DNA of 64,000 nucleotides from Monodelphis domestica (Eukaryota > Chordata > Mammalia > Didelphimorphia > Didelphidae): the NCBI RefSeq assembly GCF_027887165.1, contig NC_077229.1, positions 205,592,253 through 205,656,252 of the forward strand, read 5' to 3'. Below are positions 11,501 to 24,100 of this stretch, piece by piece (the first letter of the stretch is position 1; the number at the start of each line of letters is the position of its first letter). Below the pieces are notes generated by a model that was given only the letters and a program-made list of their open reading frames with translations, made no database searches and had not been told where the DNA came from. A program made the position numbers and the translations under genes.

Positions 11501-14500
11501 AAAACTTTATTTAAAAATGTAAAAAGCATTTTTTTAGCTTTTTGAGCCTTTACAAAAAATGGTTGAGACCATTGTTTGCCAGTCCCTGGGCCAAATTATC
11601 AGACTTTCCATTTAACTACATTTCATCATCTAGATAATATTCATTTTTCCCCCCTATCGTTTTTTCCAGTTGTCCAGAATGGCCATTTGGGAGGTGGGGA
11701 TTGTGTTAATTTAGGAAGTCAGTTCATGTGCCAGGACTTGATTCAATAAGCACAATGTCCTTTGCTGTCTAGGGAATCTTACTATTTATCTATATGCTAC
11801 ACTTCTTTAGATTATGCTTGTACATCTTTTGTGATAATGGCAAATACCTTTTGGTAAGTCTTCCTGTTTTATGCTTCACATCATATTGATAACCAGAAGA
11901 TTGTTGAACAGTTATTTCTGTGGTTGCATTTATGTCATAATGTGCTCAATGGTTATAACAGCATGTTTAAATATACTAAAGAAAAGAATGGCTTCATGAG
12001 TTTTGGCATTCTGTCAAATAGATCAGAAAGAAACCTGTGTGTAACTTAGGATATAGTCTTTGAGGGTAGCTTCAGATAAAATATATAATATTACTGATGT
12101 ACTTGAAAAATCATAATTTTAAGATCTGTTAAAGTGTAACTTAAGGAACATCAAACTGGGGACTTGCTTTAAAAACATAAGGTATCTTGTTTTACAGTAG
12201 AGGCTTTCAAAACCCTGCTCCATTCAGATCATCTACCTTGACATTCTAATCTGAAAGTTATTGTTTCAAGTAACAAGGGGAACCATGTTAAAGATGCCCA
12301 GGAGACACCTAGAGTCTTTACATAGACCAATTTTTTTAAACTAACAAATTTTAATTAGGCACAGGGGAATCTTATATTTACATTTTTTCAGTTGTGTAAC
12401 TTAAGATGTGCTCTATTTTAAAGAATAATCAGTGAAAGTATGCTTTCTTCTCATGTATTCATTAAGGGTACAGTAAATTTGTTCATAGATCATTCCATAA
12501 CAATTTTTTAAAGATGTAAGAGAAGGCTATAGGTCAATAGTTCCTGGTAGAACTAACAGGTGTGGTTGCTCAGATATTGTCAGGGATCCTTAAAAGCCAG
12601 TAGTTATTCAGTAAGCATTTACTAAGAGCCTAGTATGTACCAAGTGCTGTTTTAATCACTGGTGATAGAAAAAAAAGAAGCAAAAGACAATTCTTGCCCT
12701 CTAGGAACACAATGTAGTAAGGACCTCACAGTTTAATGAGTAAATAGTAGAGAGTAAGAAAGGTACCAAAGAATTAGAGAGCTATTTTTTTTTATAAGGG
12801 AAGAGGCTGAGTTGCTTGCTTTTGATTTCTGCTAAAATTCTAGAATATATTATTTTTTTTCAGTTGGATTTTTTAAAAATTTTAAACATTATTTTATTTG
12901 GTAATTTCCAAACATTATTCACTGGAAACAAAGATCATTTTCTTTTCCTCCCCTCCCCCCCTCCCACCACCTTTCCCTCTCCCATAGCCAACGCAAGATT
13001 CCACTGGTTATCACATGTGTTCTTGACTCGAACCCATTTCCCTGTTATTGGTATTTGCATTAGAGTGTTCATTTAGAGTCTCTCCTCAGGCATATCCCCT
13101 CAACCCCTGTAGTCAAGCAGTTGCTTTTCATCGGTGTTTTTACTCCCACAGTTTATCCTCTGCTTGTGGATAGTATTTTTTAGATCCCTGCAGATTGTTC
13201 AGGGACATTGCATTGACACTAATGGAGAAGTCCATTACCTTCGATTGTACCACAGTATATCAGTCTCTGTGTACATTGTTTTCCTGGCTCTGCTCCTTTC
13301 GCTCTGTATCACTTCCTGGAGGTTGTTCCAGTCTCCATGGAATTCCTCCACTTTATTATTCCTTTTAGCACAATAGTATTCCATCACTAACATATACCAC
13401 AATTTGTTCAGCCATTCCCCAATTGATGGGCATCCCCTCGTTTTCCAATTTTTGGCCACCACAAAGAGTGCAGCTATGAATATTCTTGAAAGTCTTTTTC
13501 CTTATTATTTCTTTGTGGTACAAACCCAACAGTGCTATAGCTGGATCAAAGGGCAGACAGTTTTATCACCCTTTGGGCATAGTTCCAAATTGCCCTCCAG
13601 AATGGCTGGATCAATTCACAACTCCACCAGCAATGAATTAGTGTCCCCACTTTGCCACATCCCCTCCAGCATTCATTACTTTCCATAGCTGTCATGTTAG
13701 CCAATCTGCTAGGTGTGAGGTGATACCTCAGAGTTGTTTTTATTTGCATCTCTCTGATTATAAGGGATGTAGAGCACTTTTTCATGTGCTTATTAATAGT
13801 TTTGATTTCTTTGGCTGAGAACTGCCTGTTCATGTCCCTTGCCCATTTATCAATTGGAGAATGGCTTGATTTTTTTGTACAATTGATTTAGTTCTTTGTA
13901 AATTTGAGTAATTAAACCTTTGTCAGAGGTTTTTATGAAGATTGTTTCCCAATTTGTTGCTACCCTTCTGATTTTGGTTACATTGGTTTTGTTTGTACAA
14001 AACCTTTTTAATTTGATGTATTCCAGATTATTTATTTTGCATTTTGTAACTCTTTCCAAGTCTTGCTTTGGTTTGAAGTTGTTCCCTTCCCAAAGGTCTG
14101 ACATGTATGCTATTCTGTGTTTGCCTAATTTTCTTATAGTTTCCTTCTTTATGTTCAAGTCATTCACCCATTTTGAATTTATCTTGGTGTAGGGTATGAG
14201 GTGTTGATCTAAACCTAATCTTTCCCACACTGTCCTCCAATTTTCCCAGCAGTTTTTATGAAATAGTGGATTTTTGTCCCAAAAGCTGGGATCTTTGGGT
14301 TTGTCATATACTGTCTTGCTGAGGTCGCTTGCCCCCCAGTCTATTCCATTGATCCTCCTTTCTGTCTCTTAGCCAGTACCAGATTGTTTTGGTGACCGCT
14401 GCTTTATAATATAGTCTGAGATCTGGGACTGCAAGGCCCCCTTCCTTTGTATTTTTTTTTTCATTATTTCCCTGGATATCCTTCATCTTTTGTTCTTCCA

Positions 14501-15160
14501 AATGAACTTTGTTATGGTTTTTTCTAAATCAGTAAAAAAAATTTTTGGAAGTTCCATGGGTATGGCACTAAATAGATAGATGAGTTTGGGTAGGATGGGC
14601 ATTTTTATTATATTGGCTCGTCCTACCCATGAGCAGTTAATGTTCTTCTAATTGTTCAAGTCTAGTTTTAGTTGTGTGGAAAGTGTTTTGTAGTTGTGTT
14701 CATATAGTTCCTGTGTTTGTCTCGGGAGATAGATTCCTAAGTATTTTATTTTGTCTAAGGTAATTTTGAATGGGATTTCTCTTTCTAGTTCTTACTGCTG
14801 AGCTGTGTTGGAATTATATAGAAATGCTGATGACTTATGTGGGTTTATTTTGTATCCTGCAACTTTGCTAAAGTTGTTGATTATTTTGATTAGCTTTTTG
14901 GTTGAATCTCTAGGATTCTTTAAGTAGACCATCATGTCATCTGCAAAGAGCGATAATTTGGTCTCCTCCTTGCCTATTTTAATGCCTTCAATTTCTTTTT
15001 CTTCTCTAATTGCTACTGCTCTCTAGAACATATTATTAAAGGAATGATCTGTTGACCTTTAGAAAGAGAAATGATGGTCACTGAATGACTCAAGAAGAGA
15101 CAATACCAGACTAGCATCATTTCCGTTTTTTTCACTGAAGGGCCATTGGATTTGTAGATA

Positions 15161-15196
<36 letters not shown>

Positions 15197-18100
15197 CATA
15201 TATATGTAATATAGTTTACTTATATTTGAATAAAGCATTTTTGACAGTCTTTTTATTGTGAACAAGATAGAAAGGAATGGCCTACATGATGGTATAGATA
15301 AGTGAATTCAGGACTTGATGAGTGGCAGGACCTAAAGAGTAATTGTTAATAGGTCTAATGTCACCTCTCTAGCAAAGTACTGCACAGGGATATCTTTGAT
15401 CCCATTTTGTTCAACAACATAGAGATTTGATTGATGGAGTAGATGGCATGCTTATCAAATTTGCTGGTGTCATAAAGCTGATATTTGTATCAGGAACTTT
15501 GAATGACATAGTTGCCATTCAAAAACATCTGGACAGTCTAGCATGCTGAACTGAAACTACCAAGATTAAATTTAATAGGGGTAAAATCAGAAATTTAAGT
15601 TTAAAAAAATCTTTCTGAATATTCCATGGAGAATCATTGCTATACAACACTCAAAAAGAATAACTTCTTACTACATTGAAAGCTTTGTTGTCTAGAATAT
15701 TAGAGGAGATAGCCCCACTGTACTGTGCTTTGGGTCAGAACACATCTGAAGTGTAGTATTTGTTAAAAGTTTGATTTTCTCTTGTAGGATATACTATTTT
15801 TTCTTGGGTAAATTATTTTTGGTCATTAAGCATTTATATTTCGTGGAATGCTGTATTCCATGTTTTTTGTGGGTGCTAAATTATGTTGATCCTTACCTGT
15901 GTTGCTTCAGTACTTGAATTCTTTCTGGCTGCTGGATATTTATTTTTTCTTTGACCTTGATTTTGGCTATAAGGGTGATAAGTTTTCATTTGGAGATTTC
16001 TATTGATGTGAAATCAATGGGTTCTTTCTCTTCCCACTTTGCTCTCTGGTTCTTGTAGGTCTGGAAAATTTTCTTTTATGGGTTTCTAATGAAATAGTTC
16101 TTCTATTTTTTCATTCTTTTGATTTTGTTTTATTGCTTCTTGATGTCTTACTTTCCACTTGCTCAGTTCCAATTTTTTTTTTAATATATTTTATTTGATC
16201 ATTTCCAAGCATTATTCGTTAAAGACATAGATCATTTTCTTTTCCTCCCCCCCACCCCCCATAGCCGACGCGTAAGTCCACTGGGCATTAGATGTTTTCT
16301 TGATTTGAACCCATTGCTTTGTTGATAGTATTTGCATTAGAGTGTTCATTTAAAGTCTATCCTCTGTCATGTCCCCTCAACCTCTGTATTCAGGCAGTTG
16401 CTTTTTCTCGGTGTTTCCACTCCCATAGTTTATCCTTTGCTTATGAATGGTGTTTTTTTTCTCCTGGATCCCTGAAAGTTGTTCAGGGACATTACACTGC
16501 CCCTAATGGAGAAGTCCATTACGTTCGATTATACCACAGTGTATTAGTCTCTGTGTACAATGTTCTCCTGGTTCTGCTCCTCTCGCTCTGCATCACTTCC
16601 TGGAGGTTGTTCCAGTCTCCATGGAACTTCTCCACTTTATTATTCCTTTGAGCACAATAGTATTCCATCACCAACATATACCACAGTTTGTTCAGCCATT
16701 CCCCAATTGATGGGCATCCCCTCGTTTTCCAGTTTTGGGCCACCACAAAGAGCGCAGCTATGAATATTTTTGTACAAGTCTTTGTGTCCATTATCTCTTT
16801 GGGGTACAGACCCAGCAGTGCTATGGCTGGGTCAAAGGGTAGATATTCTTTTGTCGCCCTTTGGGCATAGTTCCAAATTGCCCTCCAGAATGGTTGGATC
16901 AGTTCACAACTCCACCAGCAATGAATTAATGTCCCTACTTTGCCACATCCCCTCCAGCATTCATTACTTTCCTTTGCTGTTATGTTAGCCAATCTGCTAG
17001 GTGTGAGGTGATACCTCAGAGTTGTTTTGATTTGCATCTCTCTGATTATAAGAGATGTAGAACACTTCTTCATGTGCTTGTTAATAGTTTTGATTTCTTT
17101 ATCTGAGAACTGCCTATCCATTTCCCTTGCCCATTTATCAATTGGAGAATGGCTTGATTTTTTGTACAATTGATTTAGCTCATTATAAATATGAGTAATT
17201 AAACCTTTGTCAGAGGTTTCTATGAAGATTTTTTCCCAATTTGTTGTTTCCCTTCTGATTTTAGTTATATTGGTTTTGTTTGTACAAAAGCTTTTTAGTT
17301 TGATGTAGTCAAAATTATTTATTTTACATTTTGTGATTCTTTCTATCTCTTGCTTGGTTTTAAAGCCTTTCCCCTCCCAAAGGTCTGACATGTATACTAT
17401 TCTGTGTTTACCCAATTTACTTATGGTTTCCTTCTTTATGTTTAAGTCACTCACCCATTTTGAATTTATCTTGGTGTAGGGTGTGAGGTGTTGATCTATT
17501 CCTAGTCTCTCCCACACTGTCTTCCAATTTTCCCAGCAGTTTTTATCGAATAGTGGATTTTTGTCCCAAAAGCTGGGATCTTTGGGTGTATCGTATACTG
17601 TCTTGCTGAGGTCGTTTTCCCCCAGTCTATTCCACTGATCTTCCTTTCTGTTTCTTAGCCAGTACCAAATTGTTTTGATGACTGCTGCTTTGTAATATAG
17701 TTTGAGGTCTGGGACTGCAAGGCCCCCATCATATGTGTTTTTTTTCATTATTTCCCTGGATATCCTTGATCTTTTGTTCTTCCAAATGAACTTTGTTATG
17801 GTTTTTTCTAAATCAGTGAAGAAGTATTTTGGTAGTTCAATGGGTATGGCACTAAATAGATAAATAAGTTTGGGTAGGATGGTCATTTTTATTATATTGG
17901 CTCGTCCTATCCATGAGCAGTTAATGTTTTTCCAATTGTTCAAGTCTAGTTTTAGTTGTGTGGCGAGTGTTTTGTAGTTGTGTTCATATAGTTCCTGTGT
18001 TTGTCTTGGGAGATAGATTCCTAGGTATTTTATTTTGTCTAAGGTGATTTTGAATGGGATTTCTCTTTCTAGTTCTTGCTGCTGAGCTGTGTTGGAGATA

Positions 18101-21100
18101 TATAGAAAAGCTGATGATTTATGTGGGTTTATTTTGTATCCTGCAACTTTGCTAAAGTTGTTGATTATTTCAATTAGCTTTTTGGTTGAATCTCTAGGAT
18201 TCTTTAAGTAGACCATCATGTCATCCGCAAAGAGTGATAACTTGGTCTCCTCCTTGCCTATTCTGATGCCTTCAATTTCTTTATCTTCTCTAATTGCTAC
18301 TGCTAGTGTTTCTAGTACAATGTCAAATAGTAGAGGTGATAATGGGCATCCTTGTTTCACTCCTGATCTTATTGGGAATGCATCTAGTTTATCCCCATTG
18401 CAGATGATATTAGCTGTTGGTTTTAGATATATACTGTTTATTATTTTTAGGAATGACCCTTCTATTCCTATGCTTTCTAGTGTTTTTAATAGGAATGGGT
18501 GTTGTATTTTATCAAAGGCTTTTTCTGCATCTATTGAGATAATCATGTGGTTCTTGCTAGTTTGCTTGTTGATGTGGTCAATTATGTGGATGGTTTTCCT
18601 AATGTTGAACCAGCCCTGCATCCCTGGTATGAATCCTACTTGATCATGGTGAATGATCCTTCTGATCACTTGCTGGAGTCTTTTTGCTAGTATCCTATTT
18701 AAAATTTTTGCATCTATATTCATTAGGGAGATTGGTCTATAGTTTTCTTTCTCTGTTTTTGACCTGCCTGGTTTTGGAATCAGTACCATGTTTGTGTCGT
18801 AAAAGGAGTTTGGTAGAACTCCCTCTTTGCTTATTATGTCAAATAGTTTGTATAGTATTGGGGTTAACTGTTCTCTGAATGTTTGATAGAATTCACAGGT
18901 GAATCCATCAGGCCCTGGGGATTTTTTCTTAGGAAGTTCTTTGATGGCTTGATGGATTTCAATTTCTGATATGGGATTATTTAAGAATTCTATTTCCTCT
19001 TCTGTTAGTCTAGGCAGTTTGTATTTTTGTATATATTCATCCATTTCTCCTAAATTGGTGTATTTATTGCCATATAATTGGGCAAAGTAATTTCTAATGA
19101 TTGCCTTAATTTCCTCCTCATTGGAGGTGCTGTCCCCCTTTTCATCTTTAATGCTGTGAATTTGCTTTTCTTCCTTCCTTTTTTTAATTAGATTGACCAG
19201 TACTTTGTCTATTTTGTTTGTTTTTTCAAAGTACCAGCTTCTTGTCTTATTTATTAAATCAATAGTTCTATCACTTTCGATTTTATTAATTTCTCCCTTA
19301 ATTTTTAGGATTTCTAATTTGGTTTTCTGCTGGGGGTTTTTAATTTGATCGCTTTCGAGTTTTTTCAATTGCATTTCCAATTGATTGATCTCTGCTCTCC
19401 CTTGTTTGTTAATATGAGCTTTCAGGGATATGAATTTGCCTCTGATTACTGCTTTGGCTGCATCCCAAAAGGTTTGAAAGGATGTTTCGCCATTGTCATT
19501 TTCCTTGATGAAATTATTAATTGTTTCTATGATTTCTTCTTTAGCTAAACGGTTTTGGAGTATCATATTGTTTAATTTCCAATTGGTTTTAGATTTGGTT
19601 TTCCATGTACCATTACTAATCATTATTTTTATTGCCTTGTGATCTGAGAAGGCTGCATTCATTATTTCTGCTTTTTTGCATTTGTGTGCTATGTTTCTGT
19701 GACCTAATGTATGGTCAATTTTTGTGAATGTGCCATGTGGTGCTGAGAAGAAGGTGTATTCCTTTTTATCCCTATTTATTTTTCTCCATATGTCTATTAA
19801 TTCTAATTTTTCTAAGATTTCATTCACTTCTTTTACCTCTTTCTTATTTATTTTTTGATTTGATTTATCTAAATTTGATAATGGTTGGTGTAAGTCTCCC
19901 ACTAGTATGGTTTTATTGTCTATTTCTTCCTTCAATTCTCCTAGTTTCTCCATTAGAAATTTGGGTGCTATATTATTTGGTGCATACATGTTGATTAATG
20001 ATATTTCCTCATTGTCTAGAGTCCCTTTTAACAAAATATAATTACCTTCCCTATCCCTTTTGATCAGGTCTATTTTTGCATTGGCTTTATCAGATATCAT
20101 GATTACCACTCCTGCCTTCTTTCTATCAGTTGAGGCCCAGAAGGTCTTACTCCATCCTTTAATTCTGACCTTGTGGGTGTCAACCCGCCTCATGTGTGTT
20201 TCTTGAAGACAACATATGGTAGGGTTTTGGATTCTAATCCATTCTGCTATTCGTCTACGTTTTATGGGTGAGTTCATCCCATTCACGTTCAAAGTTATGA
20301 TTGTCATTTGTGGACTCCCTGGCATTTTGATTGCCTTCCCTAATTCTAACCTTTTCTTCTTCGGCTCTACCTTTTAGTCCAGTGATTTACTTTGAATCAG
20401 TCCCCCTTGTCCCCTCCCTTGATGTTTCCCTTTTTAGTCCCTCCCTTTTTGTTCCCTCCCCCTCCCCCCTCTCTTTCCCTCCCTTTTTGTTCTCCCTCTC
20501 CCCCTCCCCCCCTTGGTTTTCCCTTCTCCTTACCCTTGTTGGGTAAGATAGAATTCAAGATCCCAATGGATCTGGATGTTTTTCCCTCTCAGAGTTGATT
20601 TCCCTGAGATTGAGGTTTAAGTAAACCCCCCCCCCCTCTCTTCCTCTCCTTCTTATAGGAGTTTTCTTCCCCTCCCCTTCCCCTGTGAATCTTTGTGTGA
20701 GAACCATTATTCTATTTGGTCTTTCTTTACCCCCTATTTATACATTACATTTTCCCCACATATTAGTATACATAGGTTGATATAAATGTAGTCCTTATAG
20801 AAGAGAGTTTGAGTAAAAGAAGATAACATTTTTCCCCTTTCCTTAATATTTACCTTTTCAGGTATTCCTTGCTCTTTGATTTTCGGTATCAAACTTTCCA
20901 CAGAGCTCTGGTCTTTTCTTTGCAAAAAGTTGGAAGTCTTCTATTTTGTTGAATGCCCATACTTTCCCTTGGAAGTATATAGTCAGTTTTGCTGGGTAGC
21001 TGATTCTTGGTTGGAGACCCAGCTCTCTTGCCTTTCTGAAGATCATGTTCCATGCCTTACGATCATTCAGCGTAGAACTTGCAAGGTCTTGTGTGACCCT

Positions 21101-24100
21101 GATTGGCATTCCTTTATATCTAAATTGTCTTTTTCTGGCTTCCTGTAGGATTTTTTCTTTTGTTTGATAGCTTTGGAATTTGGCAATTACATTCCTGGGA
21201 GTTGTCTTTTGGGGGTTTAGTGTAGAAGGTGTTCTGTGAGCTCTGTCAGTGGATGTATTGCCCCCTTGTTCTAGAATCTCTGGGCAATTTTCTTTGATTA
21301 TATCTTGTATCACCATGTCCAGTTTGGTGTTTATTTCTGGCTTTTCTGGGAGTCCAATTATTCTTAAATTTTCTCTTCTCCCCCTGTTTTCCAGATCTAT
21401 CACCTTGTCGGTGAGATATTTTATGTTCTCTTCTAATTTCTTGGTGTTTTGGCTTTGCTTTATTAGTTCTTGCTTTAAAGCCTGGTTTTCTTTTACAGTT
21501 TGGTCAAACTGGTTTTGTAGATGCGTGAATTTCTTTTGCATCATTTCCCACTTTTCCTCCCAGAGGGCTTCCATCTTTTTGGTCCTTTCTGATTCAAATT
21601 CTTCATGGGTTTGTGGAGAGTTTCTATTTCCTTTGGAAGATTTTGGAGAATTTTCTTGTATATCTTCTTCTATCTGCTCTGTATTTTGTATTTTGGCTCC
21701 ATAGAATGTGTCCAGAGTCGCCCCTTTCTTCTTATTTTTCTTGGTATTTTGGGGCTTCTGTGCTTCTGTGGAGTTTGTCATCTCTGAACGTGGAGGATTG
21801 GCTTTTCTTGTCTTTGTCTGGTGATCAGAGGCTTTAGTCCTGGGCAGATGTTGGTTCTATGAGCGTTCCCTGGGTTAAACTGAATATGCCTCACTGGAAC
21901 TGGAATGGAAGGGTCTGACCACGAGGCCACACTCTCCCCCTGGCTCGATTTCCGGAAGTTGCCTTCAGAATCCCTGGCCGTGAGGCTGTTTCGTTGGCCT
22001 GCGGGGGGATGGGCTGCCGCTTCCCCAAGCTCCGAGAGCACAGACTTTCACTGAGACTTGGATAGCAGGATCCCGCCTGTGAGGCTGTCTTGCCCGCCCT
22101 GAGGGTTGCTGTTGTTTTGACCAGCTCTCTGCAGCGGAGGCCCCAGGCAGTAACTTTCACCCGGACCGACAGGCTCTTTGCAGCGGAGGCCCCAGGCAGT
22201 AACTTTCACCCGGACCTACCGGCTCTTTGACCAACCGGCTCTTTGCAGCGGAAGCCCCAGGCAGTAACTTTCACCCGGACTGGGACTTGGGTAGAAGACC
22301 CTGAGGGTTGTTGTTCCTCAGACCCTGCTCTCTGAGCCCGGCGCGGCTGCCGCTTCCGGGAGCCTTGGACTCTGCGCTCCTACCCCTGAGGTCCGAGGGA
22401 TCTCGGGTTCTGGCTTTTAAGGGGAGCCGTACCTTTTGAACCGGGTCCAGGTCCAGGAGGAGGGTTCCCAGGGTCTGTGCTGTTGATCGTTTTGAATTTC
22501 GGCGCCTTAGGAGCTTCTAGTTTGAGATCGGTCGGGAAGGGTTTTCCGGAGATCTGAACTTCAGCTTTCTCTAAGCAGCCATCTTAACCGGAAGTCTCTC
22601 AGTTCCAATTTTTAAGGAATGATTTCTTCAGTAAGCTTGTATGCCTCCTTTTCTGTTTGGCCAATGCATTTTTGAAAGTAGTTCTTAAGTGAATTTTTGT
22701 GCTTCTTTTTCCTCTTTTTGACCAATTTTACATTTTAATGAGTTCTTCTCTTCAATGAATTTATACAAATCTTTTTTCTATTTGGCCAATTCTGCTTTTT
22801 TTTTTTTTTTACTATTTGGCCAATTCTATTTTTCTTAAGATGTTATTTTCTTGAATTAATTTTTTGTGCCTCTTTACCATGCTGTTATTGACCCTTTTCC
22901 CATAATTTCCTTGCATTCGCCTCCCCTCACTTTTTCTTTTACCTTTTTTTTTATTTTAAAATTTCTTTTTGAGCTTTTTCAGGGCTTGAGATTAATTGAA
23001 ATTTTGTTGTCTTTTTAATCTGTTTTCATCTTCTTTATCACCACAATAACTTTATATGATCAGGTTCTTTTCGGTTGTTGTTTGCTCATTTTTCTAACTT
23101 AATTCTTCACTTTTTACTTTATGTTAAAGTTGTGTTCTTCTCCTAGGGTAGTGGGATTACCATCCCATGCTTCAGGTTTTTTGTGCTGCTGTTTTCAAAG
23201 CTAATTCTGGGAGTCCGTACAGTTTTCAGTTCTTCCAACATAGTGTGATCCAAGAAGGGGTGTGATTACTGCTCTCCTGGCCTATACTGTGGTCTGTGAG
23301 TGATCACAAGGACTCTTTTCCTCCCTTAAACTGTTAACAGGATCCTGGCTCCTGTTAGTGCTCCTCCTTGCTCTAGTATTGTGACCTAGAACCACATAAT
23401 GGGCAATGAAACAGAGCACTACTCCTGGTGTCAGTAAAGGGTTCTCTATAATCTCTTGACCAGTTTTCAGATCCTTTTACTATTGGTAGGATGAGAGCTC
23501 TGGAAGACATAGCATCTGTCTATTTATTCTCTTTTACATTCTGCTTCTGGCTTGCTCATGCTTGGTTTGTGCTAGACTGTGTTCCTACTCCAATGAAATA
23601 GACCTTTCCCAACTTGTCTTGGGCTGGAAAATTGTTCTACCCTATCGTTTTTTGTTGTTGTTGTTGTTGTTTTTTTTGGTTCTGCAGTTTTAGAATTCAT
23701 TTCTTGGAATTATTTTAATGTTGTTTGAAGGGGAATTTGGGAGAACTCAGTCAAGTACCTCTTTACCATTTTGACTACAACCTTATTTAATTATATCTTA
23801 AAAGAAGAGAGGGACTATGTTAATTAGAAGTTAGGAAGGAATCTATTCTAGCCACGGGGAGAGCCAGTACTATAGCACAGAGTAAGGAAATGGAATGCCA
23901 TGTGTGAGAAGGCCATTATAAGCTAGATTAAAAACGAGGAACAGTGTTCACTGAAGCTAGAAAGATAGTTTGAAATTTGGTTGTACAGGATTTTAAAAGA
24001 TAAATAAAAAAGTTTGTTTTATCCAAGAGGCAATAAGAAGCCACAGAATTTGATTAAATAGAGGACTCACATGATCTGAGTTTAAGGAAAATTACTTTGG

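Larger units (their letters stand above)
16178..22597 (-). mobile_element. Full-length L1 retrotransposon with both ORFs open
   Basis: A 6.4-kb L1 antisense to TMEM170B in intron 1. In element order: 5'UTR of about 816 bp (22597-21782) with tandem repeats; ORF1 (307 aa); an inter-ORF spacer of about 530 bp; ORF2 (1268 aa); a 3'UTR of about 341 bp with a G-rich tract; a short A tail (T run near 16173-16182). A 16-base perfect target-site duplication flanks it. Intact frames, intact 5' end and perfect duplication argue for recent insertion. One endonuclease active-site residue is atypical (see ORF2), so activity is uncertain. Host sequence is an older L1 in the same orientation. Confidence 0.96.

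Noticed and set aside
18218-18643. Sense-strand frames across the young L1
   Set aside because: Shadows of ORF2 on the opposite strand.
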